A DNA stretch of 64,000 nt from Ficedula albicollis (GCF_000247815.1 NW_004775934.1:186001-250000); one strand, 5' to 3'. Shown: positions 27,001 through 42,000, counted from the stretch's first letter. Notes: generated from the letters alone by a model not told the origin. Numbers and translations: made by a program.

Positions 27001-30000
27001 TCTTAAATAATGAATTAACATTTTAATTAGGGGTTATGTGTAGACTCAGACTGTCTTGCTGAATCCAGCCTTAAGATACAGGTTCTCTGTACCTTTCCCA
27101 AGACCTGTGGACCAGAGGGTGTTGTACTCCAGATTGCTGAGAATGACTTTGTATTGCATCAGTTGAATTGTGGATTAATGGTTTGGTATTTGGTAATAAG
27201 TATCTAAATTTGCCTCAAACTGTTTGCAAAAATATGGTGTCACCTGACACCTTCAACTGCTACTAATTTGGGACAGGCAGGTTTGGTCTTGGAACAAATC
27301 ATGTGCCTTTCAAAGAATGTATTATTTTACTATCAGCCTTGAGCAAATTGCAATGAAGTGCAAATTACTAATAGTATATTAGTATGTATTTTTTAAAACA
27401 TTAAAATGCCACAGGATTGCATGACTCATAGATACAATTGGAAGTTCTGTTGTAAGGAGGAATGTCTTACAGCCAGGACAGGGCAAGAAGTATTTTTCTT
27501 GCATCTTTTCTGCTTACAACACTTCGTTGTAGTATAATTATATTTTAGAGTATAGAATACTGTATGTTGTATAGTAAGAAAGTCTGGGAAAAGTTTCTCA
27601 AAGGGTTCATCTAGACCACTGTTTGTATTGTCGCCTGTTTAAAACATGCTTCTGGAGCCTCCTTTCAGGTCACTCTCTTACCTTTTGTCTTGTTACATTA
27701 CTTGAGGCCAGCCTGGCACTGTTATAAGAATGGGGAGACTGCTGAATGCTTGTGATAGAAGCTTTGTCTTCTATATGTGTATAATGTTATTTAATATCCC
27801 TGCTGCTAGACAACTAGTAGAGAATCATGCAGTTAATCAGATACCTCTTTTTTTGTTGTTGCTATTGCAAGTGTTAATATTTTGTATGGTTTTTGTTTTC
27901 TTTTTCAGTGAACAGTGCATAGAAGCATATGAGCTGCTGTTAGCATTGGCAGAAAGTGAGCAGAGTCTCATTCTTGGACAATTCAGAGCTGCAGGTGTTG
28001 GTTCTGTTGGTAAGATGTCAATGAATCACTTAATTTAAGTTTTTTTTGGCGTGTCAGTTAGCATTAGAATTGGTTGTAATGGTGAATCATATAATGACCC
28101 ATTACTTAAGAATGCTCTCTGGTAATTTCTTGTTTTTTAAACTATTTAAATTATTCTACACACCCCAAAAATAGGGGGGAAATGCAGAGAGCAATTTAAA
28201 TTCACCTGTGTATGGTATCATGAGGAGATGTCTCTTCTGGCAGGGGTGAGATTGTTGTAGGTATGCAACTGTACAGAGTGGAATAATTAAACAATACTTG
28301 TGAGCACAGGTGGCTTAGGGCCGTAGAGCTGTGGTAGTTGCAAATCCAGATTCAGTAAGATTGACTCCCCAGAAACAGTCTGTGAAAAACTGGGATTAAA
28401 ATTATGCAAAGGTAGCATTGAGTAGTTGCAAATAAAAAAAAATTAAAAGGCTGTAATTTTTCACCCCATTTTACCTTTGCTCTGGAATTTTAAAATATTC
28501 TATCTTCTGTTTAGCCTGTATGTTCTGGATTTTTCTTATTTCGTGGTTAGTTAAGCCTGTGTTTTTTTAATATGCTGCCTGCCAAGTAATGGAACAAGCC
28601 ACTATCATGGGTACAGTACAGTTCAGAAATTCAGAGCTTGACATTGTAGCTGGCTCCAATTTCTGATTGAGAGGTGATTACACAATGAAACCCTGGTGTT
28701 AGTAGTTCAATTCCTTTTAATGATAGGAGAAGGCAGTCAAAATACTCTTCCAGTAGAAAGAAGCATTCAGAGAGAGAATAGCTCTTCATGCTGTGCTGAG
28801 GCATAGCAAGTGCCTGATACCTTAGGGGTGCTGGCTTCTCAGAACAGGGATGTCTGAGATTTTCTTCAGCTTTCTCCAAACTCTGTTCATTCCTTTCCAC
28901 AGTGTGCTAGGGAACTTTCCCAGCTGGCAGAGAACAGTGAGTAGCAGAAGTAAATTTTGGCTTCGAATTTTATTTCTGTAGGTAGTAGAAAGAAGTCTTA
29001 TAAGGGAGAAATACTTTGGATTTGTGGAAGGTTTCATCTGATGTGCATTTTATTGAAGAGACTGTAGTTAAATTTTTGCGTAGATATCTGTCTACAGCTC
29101 TTAAATATGGTATTATCAGTTACAGCCCTGAGATAGAAATCGTGCAAATTTCCCATCACACAGCAGAGCATGGAGGAAGTTGTGTATGGTTTATGTACCT
29201 TTACTTCATTATGAAATTTGATTAGCACACCTAGATAAAATAACAGATTTTTGGTTTGAAGACAGTCAAGCTTCAACATCTGTGAGTGGAAAATTCATGG
29301 GAGTTGCATCACTAAAACTTATCATATCCAGCTTCTCATAACAGAACATTGACCCTTCCTTTCTTCCTCATTAATGTTGCTTCTAGTGCATGCACTTCAC
29401 TCAACAAGTGTGAAGTACAGGTAATTGACTTGAAAAAGATTAAATGAAAATCAAACACAGAGCAAGCTGTTATGTTTTGCTAATATATATTGTAGCTTAA
29501 TCTTCAGATACATATGTAGATTTTTTTGTGTAGTCAATAACGTCTTAATTTAATGACTTGACCACAGCTGGAAGACTGTAGGAGTAGTGACAGTGGTGGT
29601 TTCAGTCCTGTTTCTCCTGAAGCTTACCAGCTACACAGGTACTGTATAACCACTAAAAAATTATAGCAATGTAATAAACCAGGACTAGTTTTCTTTTGGC
29701 TTAGTATGCATGACTGTAAAATGTGAGAGGCTGCTTTTGAGCAGCAGGGCAATTCTTCTGTCTGGCCAGGTAGTCTGTAAGAAGGTGTTCTGGCAAACCA
29801 TCAGGCTTGAGATCAAAGTGCCTGTGAGGAGAAGCTCTAGAGATGACTACACTGTGAAACTGCACTGACTGGAGTAAGAGTTGCAATTGAGGCTGATGCT
29901 TTTCCAGTGTGTTCATAATTTGAGCAACCAAACCTAACATTAATGGAGAATACACACCATTACAAACAGACAAGCTAAAATCCTACATCACTTAGGACAT

Positions 30001-33000
30001 GTTGCCTAGAGCCACAAGTACCTGGAGCTTGTGACTGGGAGTGGGGTGCATTCAGGCCAGTATCCCAGTTACCACTGATGCTCACAAGGAAATGAGGTTG
30101 CTTTTACCCCACAGATTGGTAATTTATTGTCATTGTCTTGGTATAAACTGAGAGTGAGTAGAAGGATCTCTTGCCTTAATTTCCATCCCTGAAACATTTT
30201 TTGCTTGAAAACTAGGAGACCAGACAGGTGATGAAAATGTCACACAGATACTTAAGAGAGCTCATGACTGCAGGAAGACAGCTGAGAATGCAGCAAAAGC
30301 CTTGCTGATGAAGCTGGATGGGAGCTGTGGGGGAGCCTATGCAGTCACAGGCTGTAGTGTGCAGCCCTGGGAAAGCCTGTCCTCCAACAGCCACACCAGG
30401 TAACTGCAACTCTTCTGCTCTCCTAATCTTTGATTCCAGACAAAAAGTTATGTTCTACTGTATTTGCTAGCTACCTCCCCTCACCCCAGTCCTTTGGCTT
30501 CTATACTTTGATTTATACGTCACCATGCCTGAGTGGTCTAATTGTCTTTGGACTTTGAGCAACTCCAGCCAAGAAGAGTTTTGTATAAATTTGTTGCAAA
30601 TGGGTGACTCAGAACTTTGATCTTCCTCATAAAGGGCACAACCATTACATTTGTTTTACTGCCATGACTTTCTTGCTGTTTTATTGGAACTCAAATTATT
30701 TACTTGTTACTCTGTCTATTGTATGCAGACAGCATGGACGTGCAGAGAAACAGAAATCTGAATCAGGCTTTCACTGGCATTTTGGAGGGCTCAAGAATTG
30801 TTTTCTAAATGTTGCAAATGTAGCCATTCTGTTTTAAACTATTTCCTCTCTCTTCTCCTTCCTAGCCCTTTGCACCCCTCCAAATTATTCTTTCCCATGC
30901 TGTGCTTTTCACTAATGGCATGGAATAGATTGTATTCTTCCAGGAAAGACTGGATATTGCAGTTTTTCTGAAGACATATAAAATAATGAAACATAGATGA
31001 GCTATTATTGCAGAAGTGTTGCAGTTCAAATATATCTGCCAGCAGCTTCGTTTTGAGGTTTTTGCCTGCCTGTGGTGTAATTGTACTCTGCAGTAAATAT
31101 GTGTGCTTGTGTATGGATACAAATTTGGCAAGTGTCCTGGATAAATATAGATGAACATTTTTCTCCTTAAAAGTTATTTTTGTTTCTCAGATTTGCTCTG
31201 AAACTTCATTTTAATTCAGTTTTCTAGCCAGTTCTTTATTCAAATGCTGTCATTTTTTTGACACTTCAGAAGTTTATTTTAGTACTGTAATCATTTCCTC
31301 TTCTTGCTGATGCCTCCTCCAAAGGATCTTATTTCCTGCCATATGACTGGCAAGGAATAGCTAAAAAGTGAGCAAAAAGGTAATCTGAGGGAACAGGGTC
31401 CTAATGTGAGATGAATTTTAATGTTTTATTCAGAGTCTTCTGGTGCACTTTCAGTGCAAGTAGGCTGTGTCTTTACATAGAAATGATTGTGACAGCATCT
31501 GTGCTAGTAGCACACTGATCACACTTTGTACCAAAAGCATTTAAACCGGGCTTGGAAAGAAATTACAGGAGACTGTTTCTTGTTTCAACTTGGCTTGCTG
31601 TGTCTTAGGCCATATCTATACCTGTATGTGAATATGTTGTCTGTGTCTACATGCAGTAATACCTCTACCTAAGCCAAGCTTGTTACCCACTCTATTGTTT
31701 GAAAGGTTCGTTTTGAGTTTTTCAGAGCTACCTCAGTGTTTTTCTTCCTTGCGAAGGAAGGAAGATATGTGGCATGTAGTCAAGGCATAGTAATTTTTTT
31801 TCTTTGAAACAGACAGTTTCCAGTATTGACAGAGAAGAACTGTGGGGGAGAGGGATTGTTCCTGTTTCAGTGTTTGCTTTCCTAGACTTTCACTGAAAGT
31901 GTTTGGTAGGAATGTAATCTCTACAGCGCTTGCTTGCTTCAACAGAATTTTTGGGAGGATAATAGTCTGTGTTTGTGTCTGTATTCATTAGTGGTCAGCT
32001 GGACCTGTGTGTGTTTGTGTGTCCATGTAAGGTGTTGGCTTAGTAGATACAGTTTCAGCAGAGTATGTTTCAAGTGGCATAGGATTTAAAATTTCATCAC
32101 GATAAACTATGTTATGAATGTGAAAATGCAAATTTTTTCTTTTGTTATGTGAAAGATATTTTATCTTAAGCCATTATTATCATTGTAGTATTTTTTTCTG
32201 GTGTGGAGCAACATACTGTGCTGAATGAGGTAACTTCAACAGGTTTTTTTAATGTATGTGGAACATAAGCTGTTGTCACTCACCCAGAGGGCACACAGCA
32301 AGTCAGGAATTTGTGACAAGGGCACCCTGATCTGATTGTCACTTACAGATTGTTGTGCCTCTCCCCTCCCCCATGCTCAAAGTAATTTATCTTTGCCTAG
32401 GCATACATATCAATGAAAACGTTTTTGAAACTTCAGCTTATCCAGAAAATATAAATCTTCTCTTCTTTTATTTTGTTGTTTTCAAGTGACATGTGGCTAG
32501 AGGTGTTTTCAGATTTTTTTTCTTCCTGTGAACCCTGTCTCAAGAGAGAGGAATTCCCTCTTCTGCTTACAGACACATGACATTATTCCAGCCTGTTGAT
32601 GGAAAGCCTGTCTTGGTTTAAAAGGCATGCACTTCTCTATGTTTATATCAGAGAACCACAGAAACATCAAGTTTTAAAGATACCTTCAAGGTCATCCAGT
32701 CCAACCATCATCCCAACAGCACCATAACCACCCTGAAACCTTATCCCTAAGTGCCACATCCAGACACCTCTTGTACACCTCCTGTACACCTCCTGTACAC
32801 CTCCTGGGATGGTGACTCCACTGACTCTCTGGGGACCTTATTCCAATGCCTGACCACTCTGTCAGTGACAATTTTATTCAAGTATCTAATCTGAACCTTC
32901 TCTGGCACAATTTAAGGTCATTTCCTCTCTGAATGAGTGCTGTGTGAATCACCCACCCCTTGGGAACCACTGTGAAAATATTTTTACAGTGTTGGATTGA

Positions 33001-36000
33001 AACATACTTTTGAATCTGAAAAGCTGATTTTTCTTGCCTTCAGTGTTTCAGTGTTGCAGGCTTTTATTGCAGATACATATTGCTACCTTTTCCCTTTGAA
33101 ATTAAATGAATGAAGTGGTAGTAGGATGATGAAACTATCCTTTGCTGAGACCTGTGACAAAGGACTCCTTGTTGTTTGAAATCCTGTAGACTATGGATTT
33201 ACAGTGGAATTGTTGACCCGTCTGGGGCTTTGAAGTTTCAGATAGAATTCTGAATGTCAAATCACTGAACACATCACTGAGAATAAGTGCTTGGTGAGCC
33301 ATTAGTGACGAGTGTTTAAAGACTGTAAAGGGGAGCAACTGAAATGAAAATAAATGAAAGGCAGTGAAAGAGCATCTAAATTCATTAGACTGGCAGCAGT
33401 ACCACAATAATGTTGCCAATTCAGTTTTCGAAAATAGGAATTGGTTTGCAATATAGTTGGAAGTAATAATTATTTTAAATGGACAGAAGCTAAGTATAGG
33501 ACATACTCTGCCAACAAGGTTTGACTGATTGCACCTTTGGAAGGAAACAAAAGTGAAGAAGCCTGGTTGTAACACTGACTGAAAATGGTTTGTTTTATTC
33601 CCTGCTGTGCTAGTAAGCCCAGCCTTACATCTGGGTTCATGGGAGGGCAGATCTGGTCCTTTATATGCAAGGGCAATTCTTTTCAGTATTATGCAGTATC
33701 ACAAAATGTCTGAACTCAGTCAACAGTGGGAATATATCTCTCGTCAGAACCATCTCAGGTTTCAGATAAGTTGGTGACAGACAAGATTATCTTGGCTGAG
33801 GCAAGCAAATAAGTTGTTTGGAAATGTCCAAATAGATATCTCAGTGTTACCTGTGTAGCACTGTTGCTGGGCTGAAGCAGTGTCAGAAGAAAGCAGGGCA
33901 GTTTACCAAAGGCTCTGATTTTAGGTGTTGTTTGTCCTTTGCCTGGTTGGGGTATTTTTCAGTTTCTCAGGAAGCTACTACCTTCTGGCATTGTGCTGTA
34001 CCAGATCTCAAACCACAGTGTTCAGTTAGAAAGAAGGTGTTTGGCCTGTGTTTACTGTGGATAAACTGCATTCTTTAAAGCATGAGGTTTTATGCAGGTG
34101 TTCAAGCAAGTTTGTGGATTCAGTTCTGACAGAGCTAATCTCAATTCTACCAACTGTATTACCCAAACGTTGCTTAATTGCAAATATGTTAATTTATTGA
34201 CTTAAGCATAATTTTATCTGTTAAAAATCATGTAGAGTTGTATGGATAAGTGTTTGTAGTGTTCTGAAGCTACTCACAGAGAAGCACTGATGAAAGCCTC
34301 TTTTATGTCCATCCACTGCATTTGATACACACTCATGCCAGCAAATATGACTGACATTATGCTGTACCAGCCCACATATTTTCCACAAATTGTATGTGAA
34401 AATTATTTTAACATCACCTAGGCATGACATCATCATAAAAGACTCGAGGAATGAAGCAAGTGTGAAGCACACTTCTCTCTTCTTATTCTGATACAGCATC
34501 CGTGAGAATGGGCAGATTGATGTTGTATTCCCTCCAGCTGTGATGAACCTGTGGTCCTTTCTCTGTCCTTACCTAAACATTTGAGCAATGAGAAACTGCA
34601 CATCTTTTGCAACAATTTCCTGTGGTTTTTGGATGGGTGCATTATAGTATAAATATTTTCCTTTGTCCTGATTGCTGTTCAGAAGGGAGGGCAATATCAG
34701 AAATTCAGGATGAAGTGCTCACCAGTTGTCATCCCTTGAAGAGAGCAGTACTGGATCAGCACTGTGGCTGTGGAGAGCTGTTTGGTGAGGTTTTTGGGGC
34801 AGCACATTCTGGCAGAGTTGCTGGGGAGATCAGAAACACTGTAGTGCTGTTTCTGTCCCTTCTTCCAGTCTTCTGAGTGGGGATGTGCTGCTAAATGCAG
34901 GGGTAGGGTGAAGGTTCTTGTCTTTTTCTGCGCTGGCTGAGACACAAGTTCCTTGCTGAGCTCCCTGTAACTTCTTAAAAAAAAATGCAAACTAGAAGAA
35001 GAAGAGCAGCTTGCTAGCAATTCACCAGAGGAGCCAACTCAGCTGCAGACAGGCAGGCAGCCAGGACTGAAGTAAAAGCAGCCTGAGTATCATTGGCAAC
35101 AGCCCAGACTGCCTTCCTCAGTTTGGACTTCACTCCCCTAACATACATGTGCATAGCTGTGCGTCTTCAAGGGCCAAAACCTGTGAATATGCATGGAGTA
35201 TGGGGTCTAGCTCAACATAACAATAAACTTTTAGCATTTTTTTGTTCAGGTTTCATTTGCAGCAGGAGGGCTGGATTTTCTTTTCTTTTCAAGGAAAAAC
35301 TGAGATGAGGTCTCTATGCCCCAAGATTTGAAGATTTTTAAAGCTATCCTTCCTCCAGCAGCAGCTGTTTTACATTTAATCCAGAAAAGCTCTGCAACTG
35401 CAGTCTTTGGGTGCTGAGGAAGAAACTTACAACATGACTTCACTACAGAATTAAATACTTTTCACATTATCTATCCTCATTATTTTTATATAAATTTCTA
35501 ATTCAGCAAGGTGCCTTTAGGCTCAGTGAAGTAGGATTTAGAAAGTGTTTCACGATTTTCTGATCAAGAAACAACATGAACAAAAATTTGTTTCAGCCTG
35601 AGAGGATTTCTATGTATAAAGGTACTGAGTGCTCTTAAGCTCCACTGCAGAAGGAAATGGATGAAAACAAAAGCAAAGACCAGTTTACAGTTGTGACAAA
35701 TATGGCAGGCACCTATTATCCCTCAGAGAAAGAATGGAATAATGTGAAATTTACATAGAACTGTAATAAAGAACTGTAATGCGATATTTCATGAGGGGGA
35801 AGGATTTTGAGAAATCTTCATAGACCTGCCAATTCTCTGTCTTCTCCAGGGCTGTGCTTGGAATTTGTGGGAAGAAGGGCAATTATTTGAAGCACTTTAA
35901 AATCAATGTAGCTTTAACTGAAGTAGAACCAAAGGAAAGAGAAAAATCAAGCCCATCTTGATAGGTTTCCCCTTTGTGCATGCATAATATTTTGGGACAA

Positions 36001-39000
36001 TCATTCTGGCTCTCACAGTATTTAGCGGGTGGGACTTTTTTTCTTAGTACAAAAATGTTGAACAGCAGTGCAATTTGATACAGAAAGTGATTTATTCCCG
36101 TGCTGATAACTGAGATCATCTAGCATTCCAGACAGGCACAGTTAATGGATGACTTATCCCTCACCCGGCAGCTGATTACAGGACCTCAGGAGACAGCAGG
36201 CAGCTTTGAGTGAGGCTACAGAAACAACATGGCATTTTATTTTCCTTTTAGTGTTATTGCAACTATATTCAGCCCTGGAATGCTGCAGCTGTGTCAGTCT
36301 GGGCCCCCTGCAGCACTGGCGTGCATGGAGGTGGGTTGGCAGATTCGGCCACCATTGCTGTAATTGCATTGTTACCCCTTTCTCCATTTATGTGTAAACA
36401 CTTATAGGGCAGAATAATGGACCCTCATTTGTTCAGAAGATACACCAAGTCTTTTATGGTGACTTTTTATTAGAAGTCCTGCTACTCTGTTGGTTAGTTT
36501 TAAATCACTCCAGCCCTGAAGGAATGCTGAGGAGTACACCTTCACATAAACTGAAAGTCCTCCTTGCATCTGCCAGTGAAAATTTTGATCAAGTTGATTC
36601 CTAGAAGTATGCATTAAAGTATATGAGGTGATAACTGTATCGTCATCAGCAGAGATCCATCAAGTCTGGGTTCATTCTTTTTTCTTAGCAGATGTTTCTT
36701 CACGAAGATTAAGACTCGGTGTCTGAGCAGCTTGTTGTGCTATGTTATTACTAAGAAGTCTTAACTAGCTTTTTTTTTCCTTTTTGAAGAAAAAAAATAC
36801 CACTTTTTTTCAGAAGACACCACTTCAGATTAATTAATTCAGTTACACATCACTCAATATTTGGCTTTGCAGAGAAGTTGTCACATGATTCAATTTTCTC
36901 ATGCAGCTTAGAGAATTAATTTCTTTCCTGAATTTGTCACACCTCGCATTGCAGTGTCCAGCCCATGCTACATCTGTGTCCTTTCTATGAACTTTTAAGT
37001 AAGACTCAGAGGCGGTGATGAAGTATTGGGAGGGTGTTTGATGTAAAAATATAAGATTTTGTTTCAAATGTATATTTTCTAATGCTGTTGTTTCTCTTTC
37101 CAGTACTACCAGCTCAACCGCAAGCAGTTGTGACACAGAGTTTACAAAGGAGGATGAGCAGCGGCTGAAGGATTACATCCAGCAGCTAAAAAATGACAGG
37201 GCAGCAGTGAAACTGACAATGCTGGAGCTGGAAAGCATCCACATTGATCCCCTTAGTTATGATGTTAAGCCACGTGGAGACAACCAGAGGCTGGACCTGG
37301 AAAATGCAGTTTTGATGCAGGAACTCATGGCAATGAAGGTATTTTATTCAGAACCAAGAGGAGAGCTGCTCTGCTGGCAATGCCCGTGTCACAAAACACG
37401 CTCAGTCACACACATTGAAGGCTTTGGCTTTGATAGTGGTCACTGGATAATGCAGGGTAACTTTGTTGTAACACATAATCTGGACTGAAAATCCAGTAGT
37501 CAGAAAGTGACAGAAGACAGTGCATTAACAGTGATGAGCTATGAGTGTTCTGAATTAGAAGAACTTAATCTGTGTCTCTAAACTTGGAATGCTCTTTTTG
37601 ACAAACCAGATGCTCTCTCTCAGAGAGATATGGCAGCTGAATTGCTCGAGGGCAACCGAAAACCATGATTCAGCACTCCTGAGAGACAGTTCATTACTTA
37701 GAGCTTGCACATGTGCATCATGAATATTTGTGATCTGAAGCAGAACAAATTCAGCTGCTTTTAATATTGGTGTGGGAGGAGAAATGATCTGTCAGATGTC
37801 ATCCCTAACACTCCCTGGCAGTTGGTCCTGAGCTGTTCTAGGCGCTGTGTTGCAATCTGTAGTTCAGTCCTGAGCCTGAGCAAAGAGTAGGGTATGTAAT
37901 GACTTGCATTAACAAAGGTTCTGGAGAAAACCCTGGTTTATATGTCTAGCTTTTCTGTCTAGAAAAGCTGATCTTTACTGACCAGGTGTAGAGCTTACAT
38001 AATTTTAAGTCTGTCTTCTGTATTGCTTTTGTGAGGTGAACTAAAACATAGGAACATACCAAAGGCAGTACAAATGTATGTCTGCATTCTGAGTTTGTGT
38101 GGTTTTACTTCACTTTAAGTAAGTTTAATTTCTGTATTTTAGCAAGTGCTGATTTCGCCAACTAATTGCAGACATGTCAAGTGATGGTATTGAGTGGTAC
38201 AGCAAATCCTAATAGTTTCATAAGCTGCTAAAGTTACATATCTTTCTTCAGATGTGCTTCTTCTGGCTATGTGGTAGCCTGGTGATGATAATTGTGTTCT
38301 TAGTGCTGCTGCTTTTCCATGATGACAGACACAGTTTTGCAATAATCCATTTGTTATTCACCATTCAGAAAAGATTGCTTGCAAGTGATTGGGAGATGTA
38401 AAATTATGTAACTTGTTTGAATACATACATTGTGGCCAACAGCAGTATATTCCCCACAGCTAAAGCATGCAAGATTTGCTGTTAGATGTTGGTAGATAAT
38501 TAGATATGTATTTCAGATAGCACACTTCCTTCTCCTTTCTTGCATCCAGGTCTTCCCTGAAATCTCTTGTACGGCATTCTTACCTCTGTTTTTAAAATTT
38601 TTTATTATTTCCTTATTTTATTTTCCTAGTATTATTTTAATTTAAAGGTAAAGGCAGACTGCAGAGCTGTATCCCTTGTCAGTAGTGCCCTTGCCTTCCC
38701 TGACAGTCAGGAACACCAGCCTGTTGCATGTCATAATTTCTGGTTCACTTTTGAGTGCTGGTAATCCTTTTGTTCACACAACAATCATCTAACTTGTTTT
38801 TGACACAGGGCATCCATTTGGCTGGACCTGGCACATTGGATTTGCAGGAATTGCCTGTAGAAGAAGAGTGTTTTATTCTTGATTGGGTTGTATGTAGTGC
38901 GTCCAGAGTAGTCACACATTTTGCATAGGTGTCTGAAGTTACCTGCAGCCCTTTGTGGAGAAAATGACAGTGCTGTTATTCATTGTAATTTCCTGTACTT

Positions 39001-42000
39001 TGCTGGAATTCACAACTGTGGGGAAACCTTATGTTTGGGAAAGAGACACTGTAAAAACTCAGATTTGTCAAATGTGTTACCTGTCAGCTTCCATGGTTGT
39101 TGCTCAGGTCCGCCTTACAGGGCCTCATCTATTTCTCCAGCTAGAACAGCCTTGAACCTAAGGTCAGGACTCACTTTGCCTGAGTATATTTTTTGTATCA
39201 ATTATTTGAAACATGTATCTTACAGAGAACAGCACATGCATCTGCCTCCTTCTGAGACAAATGGAGAGTTTAGGTTTCCTTACAGTATTTTATTTAACTT
39301 GAAGCAGATGGACTGCAGAAGACTTCATTGTTTAGCATTTTTAATTTGTTCTGTCCCTTCTATATTCTTAGCAAGGGTGATAAAGCTGGACCCAGCTGCT
39401 TAATGATTTCCTGCACTGCTGGGTCTTAACAATCCCCTCCTGTCTTCACAAAACTTTGTTCTGTGTTGGAATCTCTGCCACATCTTTTGGCACCTTCCAT
39501 TTCTGATTTCCAGTAAAAACGAATCACCTCATCAGTCTGAAATACCTTTACAGCAGTAGATCTTCATTATTAATTAGAAAGACGTTTGAGGGTTCTTTCT
39601 CTGCTGCCCTGTTTATTATTGTTTTTTACTGATCCAGAGTGTAGTTGTCTGTTACATGAGGTCGTTGGTGGGAAACAGACAAAAAAACTTGGGAGATGAT
39701 GAGACAAAACAGCATTTTTTATTGTTCACAACCTTCTTATAGAGGGCGTTTGAATTTCCCGGGTTTAGACAGCTGACTGGTTGGGATCTCAGAACACCCA
39801 GCTCTCTGACCGGCGAGAGGTCAGCAGCTTATGATGGAATGAAGTCCCTGAGTGAAGTCCCTGTTTGTGTTTGAATATAAAGTCCCTGAGTGAAGTCCCT
39901 GTTTGTGTTTGAATATATCCTATCACTGTTAACCTAGGCTAGCCAAACTGGGTTTCTTATTTATGGCCGAATTATTTGCCCAGCTACAGACCGGCTGTAC
40001 TGTGACAGTTGTCTGCCAGTACGCCTATAAAATTCAATTCTTTGCTTCAAGCAATAATTAACCATGTTTCCAAATACATTTTCGTCAGTGATTTGTCATC
40101 ATTCAGTGGTCTTGCTTTGAGGTCAGTTGTTGTCATGCCCCAGTTAGCAAGGAGATTACTTGTGATGGGTGTAAATAACTCTTGGTTTAAAGCCTTTCTG
40201 CATTTCAAAAGGACTTAATCTAGATAAGAAGTCTCAGCTTTCTACACCGATAATTTTTCCTCTTTTGTGTACAGGTGTTGATAATGTTGCTCATGATGTG
40301 CTTTGAAACTACAGTCTCTGTGTGGGAAATGCTAAGAATTCCATTGTCCACCTTTGGTACAGCCCTTCATGCTCTTAAGGATTTGTATAGTGAAATACAG
40401 TTAACTAGAGCGTGACATTTATCTGCTCTGATGTTTTGTTTTAATTCTGAAGGCTGTTACATCCCACCTTGTTTACTGTGGTTCTCCTGGAGTCATGACT
40501 TCTTGTGACTTTAAAAACTTTTTGCAACTTTAGAGTCCTACATGACCAGATGGAATACAAATTTTGATTTTGAGAATACTGTGGTGTTTCTGAGTATTTT
40601 GAATCAGTTTTTAATTTTTGTTCAAGGTTTTGCCCAAAATCAGGATTACAGTATGACTTCTAATACAAAATATCCCTCAATATTCAATTACTCAGTCCCA
40701 AAATAACTGCTGGATTTGATACCCACAGCTTGTGAATTTGTGTGGGTTGTCTAAGTCTTCTGCAATCCCCTAGAAGAGGGGCACTTGCTACCTCCTCCTG
40801 CAGGATTTCATTTAGTGAATGCCACTTGTGCTCACACTCTGAAGATTCAGGTGTGTTAAACTGCAAAAATGGTTACAGCAACCTGTAGTTAGAAGAAAAG
40901 GAAAATAGTAAATATACAAAGGTGACACTGTCATTTCAATTAAATTTAGATGCAGTCTTTAGAAAACATATTCTCATGGAAAAAATTGCTGCATATTGAC
41001 TCTCAGAGTAAACCTGAACTACTTGAATTTTCCCAGAATGGCTGCTGCCACTCTGCCTCGCACATTGCATGGGTCCATACGACAGTCCTCAACTGCAGTT
41101 TGAATTTTTAACCATCTTCAGCCCTTCCATTGTCTCCTACTTCTTCTCTGTGAGCCTCTGTAAGACATTGGCTGACCCAAGCTTTTTAACTTTCCCCTGC
41201 TTTTTTTTTTTTTTCCTTCTTCAAGTCACATTGTGTTGACATGAGAAAAGTAACATGGGAGGTGCATGATGTGTCTTCTAGGACAGGATGCAAACTGCTG
41301 AATGCATATATGATGATCTAAGCTGACTGTTCTCATAAACAAAGGAGTTAAATATTGATCCTCAAATTTATTTGGAACTTGGATATATTGAAGTAAGTTA
41401 AAATTATGAAAATAAAGTAAGTTAAAATCTCTGCATGATGAGAAAAACCTGTTCCACAGATTCACTGTTGTAGTGGAGAAATTCACCTTTTTATTTTAGG
41501 AAATTAATGTCCCTTTTTTCTGGGCTGAATTTGCCTGGCTTCGTCTTCTGGCCAGGAAAGATCTTGTCCTGACCATCCCACACAGACAGCCAAAAGTACC
41601 TTTTATTCATATAACTGTCAAAATACTCTGTTCAAATCACTTCTCAACCTTCACTAAGAAGGCTAAGTAGATTAATGGCTTTAAAAGTAGAGGCTTAAGA
41701 AGTTTAATGCATATACTTGAGTATATCAGACCATCCAGTTCAACTCCTCTAACAAAATTTCCCCATCATTATTTATCATTATTTACTATTTACTTTTTTT
41801 TACTGTTGACAAAGGCAATTAATGGTAAGCTTGCCTAAAAACTAAATTTGTGTAAACCACACTGAATGAAACTGTTGCTTCTAACCTTCAGTTCAAACAA
41901 GCTGATGAATAAATCAATGGCTTTAAAACTCATACAAACCTTTCCAAGCCCTTCAGGGTTTTTTAAGGTACAGATTTTATTTTTGCATGATTAGTGATTC

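Larger units (their letters stand above)
30400..37103 (+). other. MCC: MCC intron 9 of window
   Basis: A 6.7 kb intron with gtaact donor and ctttccag acceptor. It contains a CR1 fragment (about 32648-32990, minus) with a small internal 11-bp array (32768-32808). Open frames at 33135-33575 (minus) and 34607-34876 have no recognisable product. Confidence 0.9.

Noticed and set aside
33135..33575. 146-codon open frame on minus in intron 9
   Set aside because: Low-complexity hydrophobic and aromatic composition with no known motif, and no promoter or splice context.
38921..39403. 160-codon open frame on + in intron 10
   Set aside because: No recognisable domain and no splice-site or start context. 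It lies in AT-rich intron where frames of this length arise by chance.
41715..41760. CR1-like phrase resembling the GATCATC…CAACTCC segment
   Set aside because: Too short and without the flanking CR1 parts.
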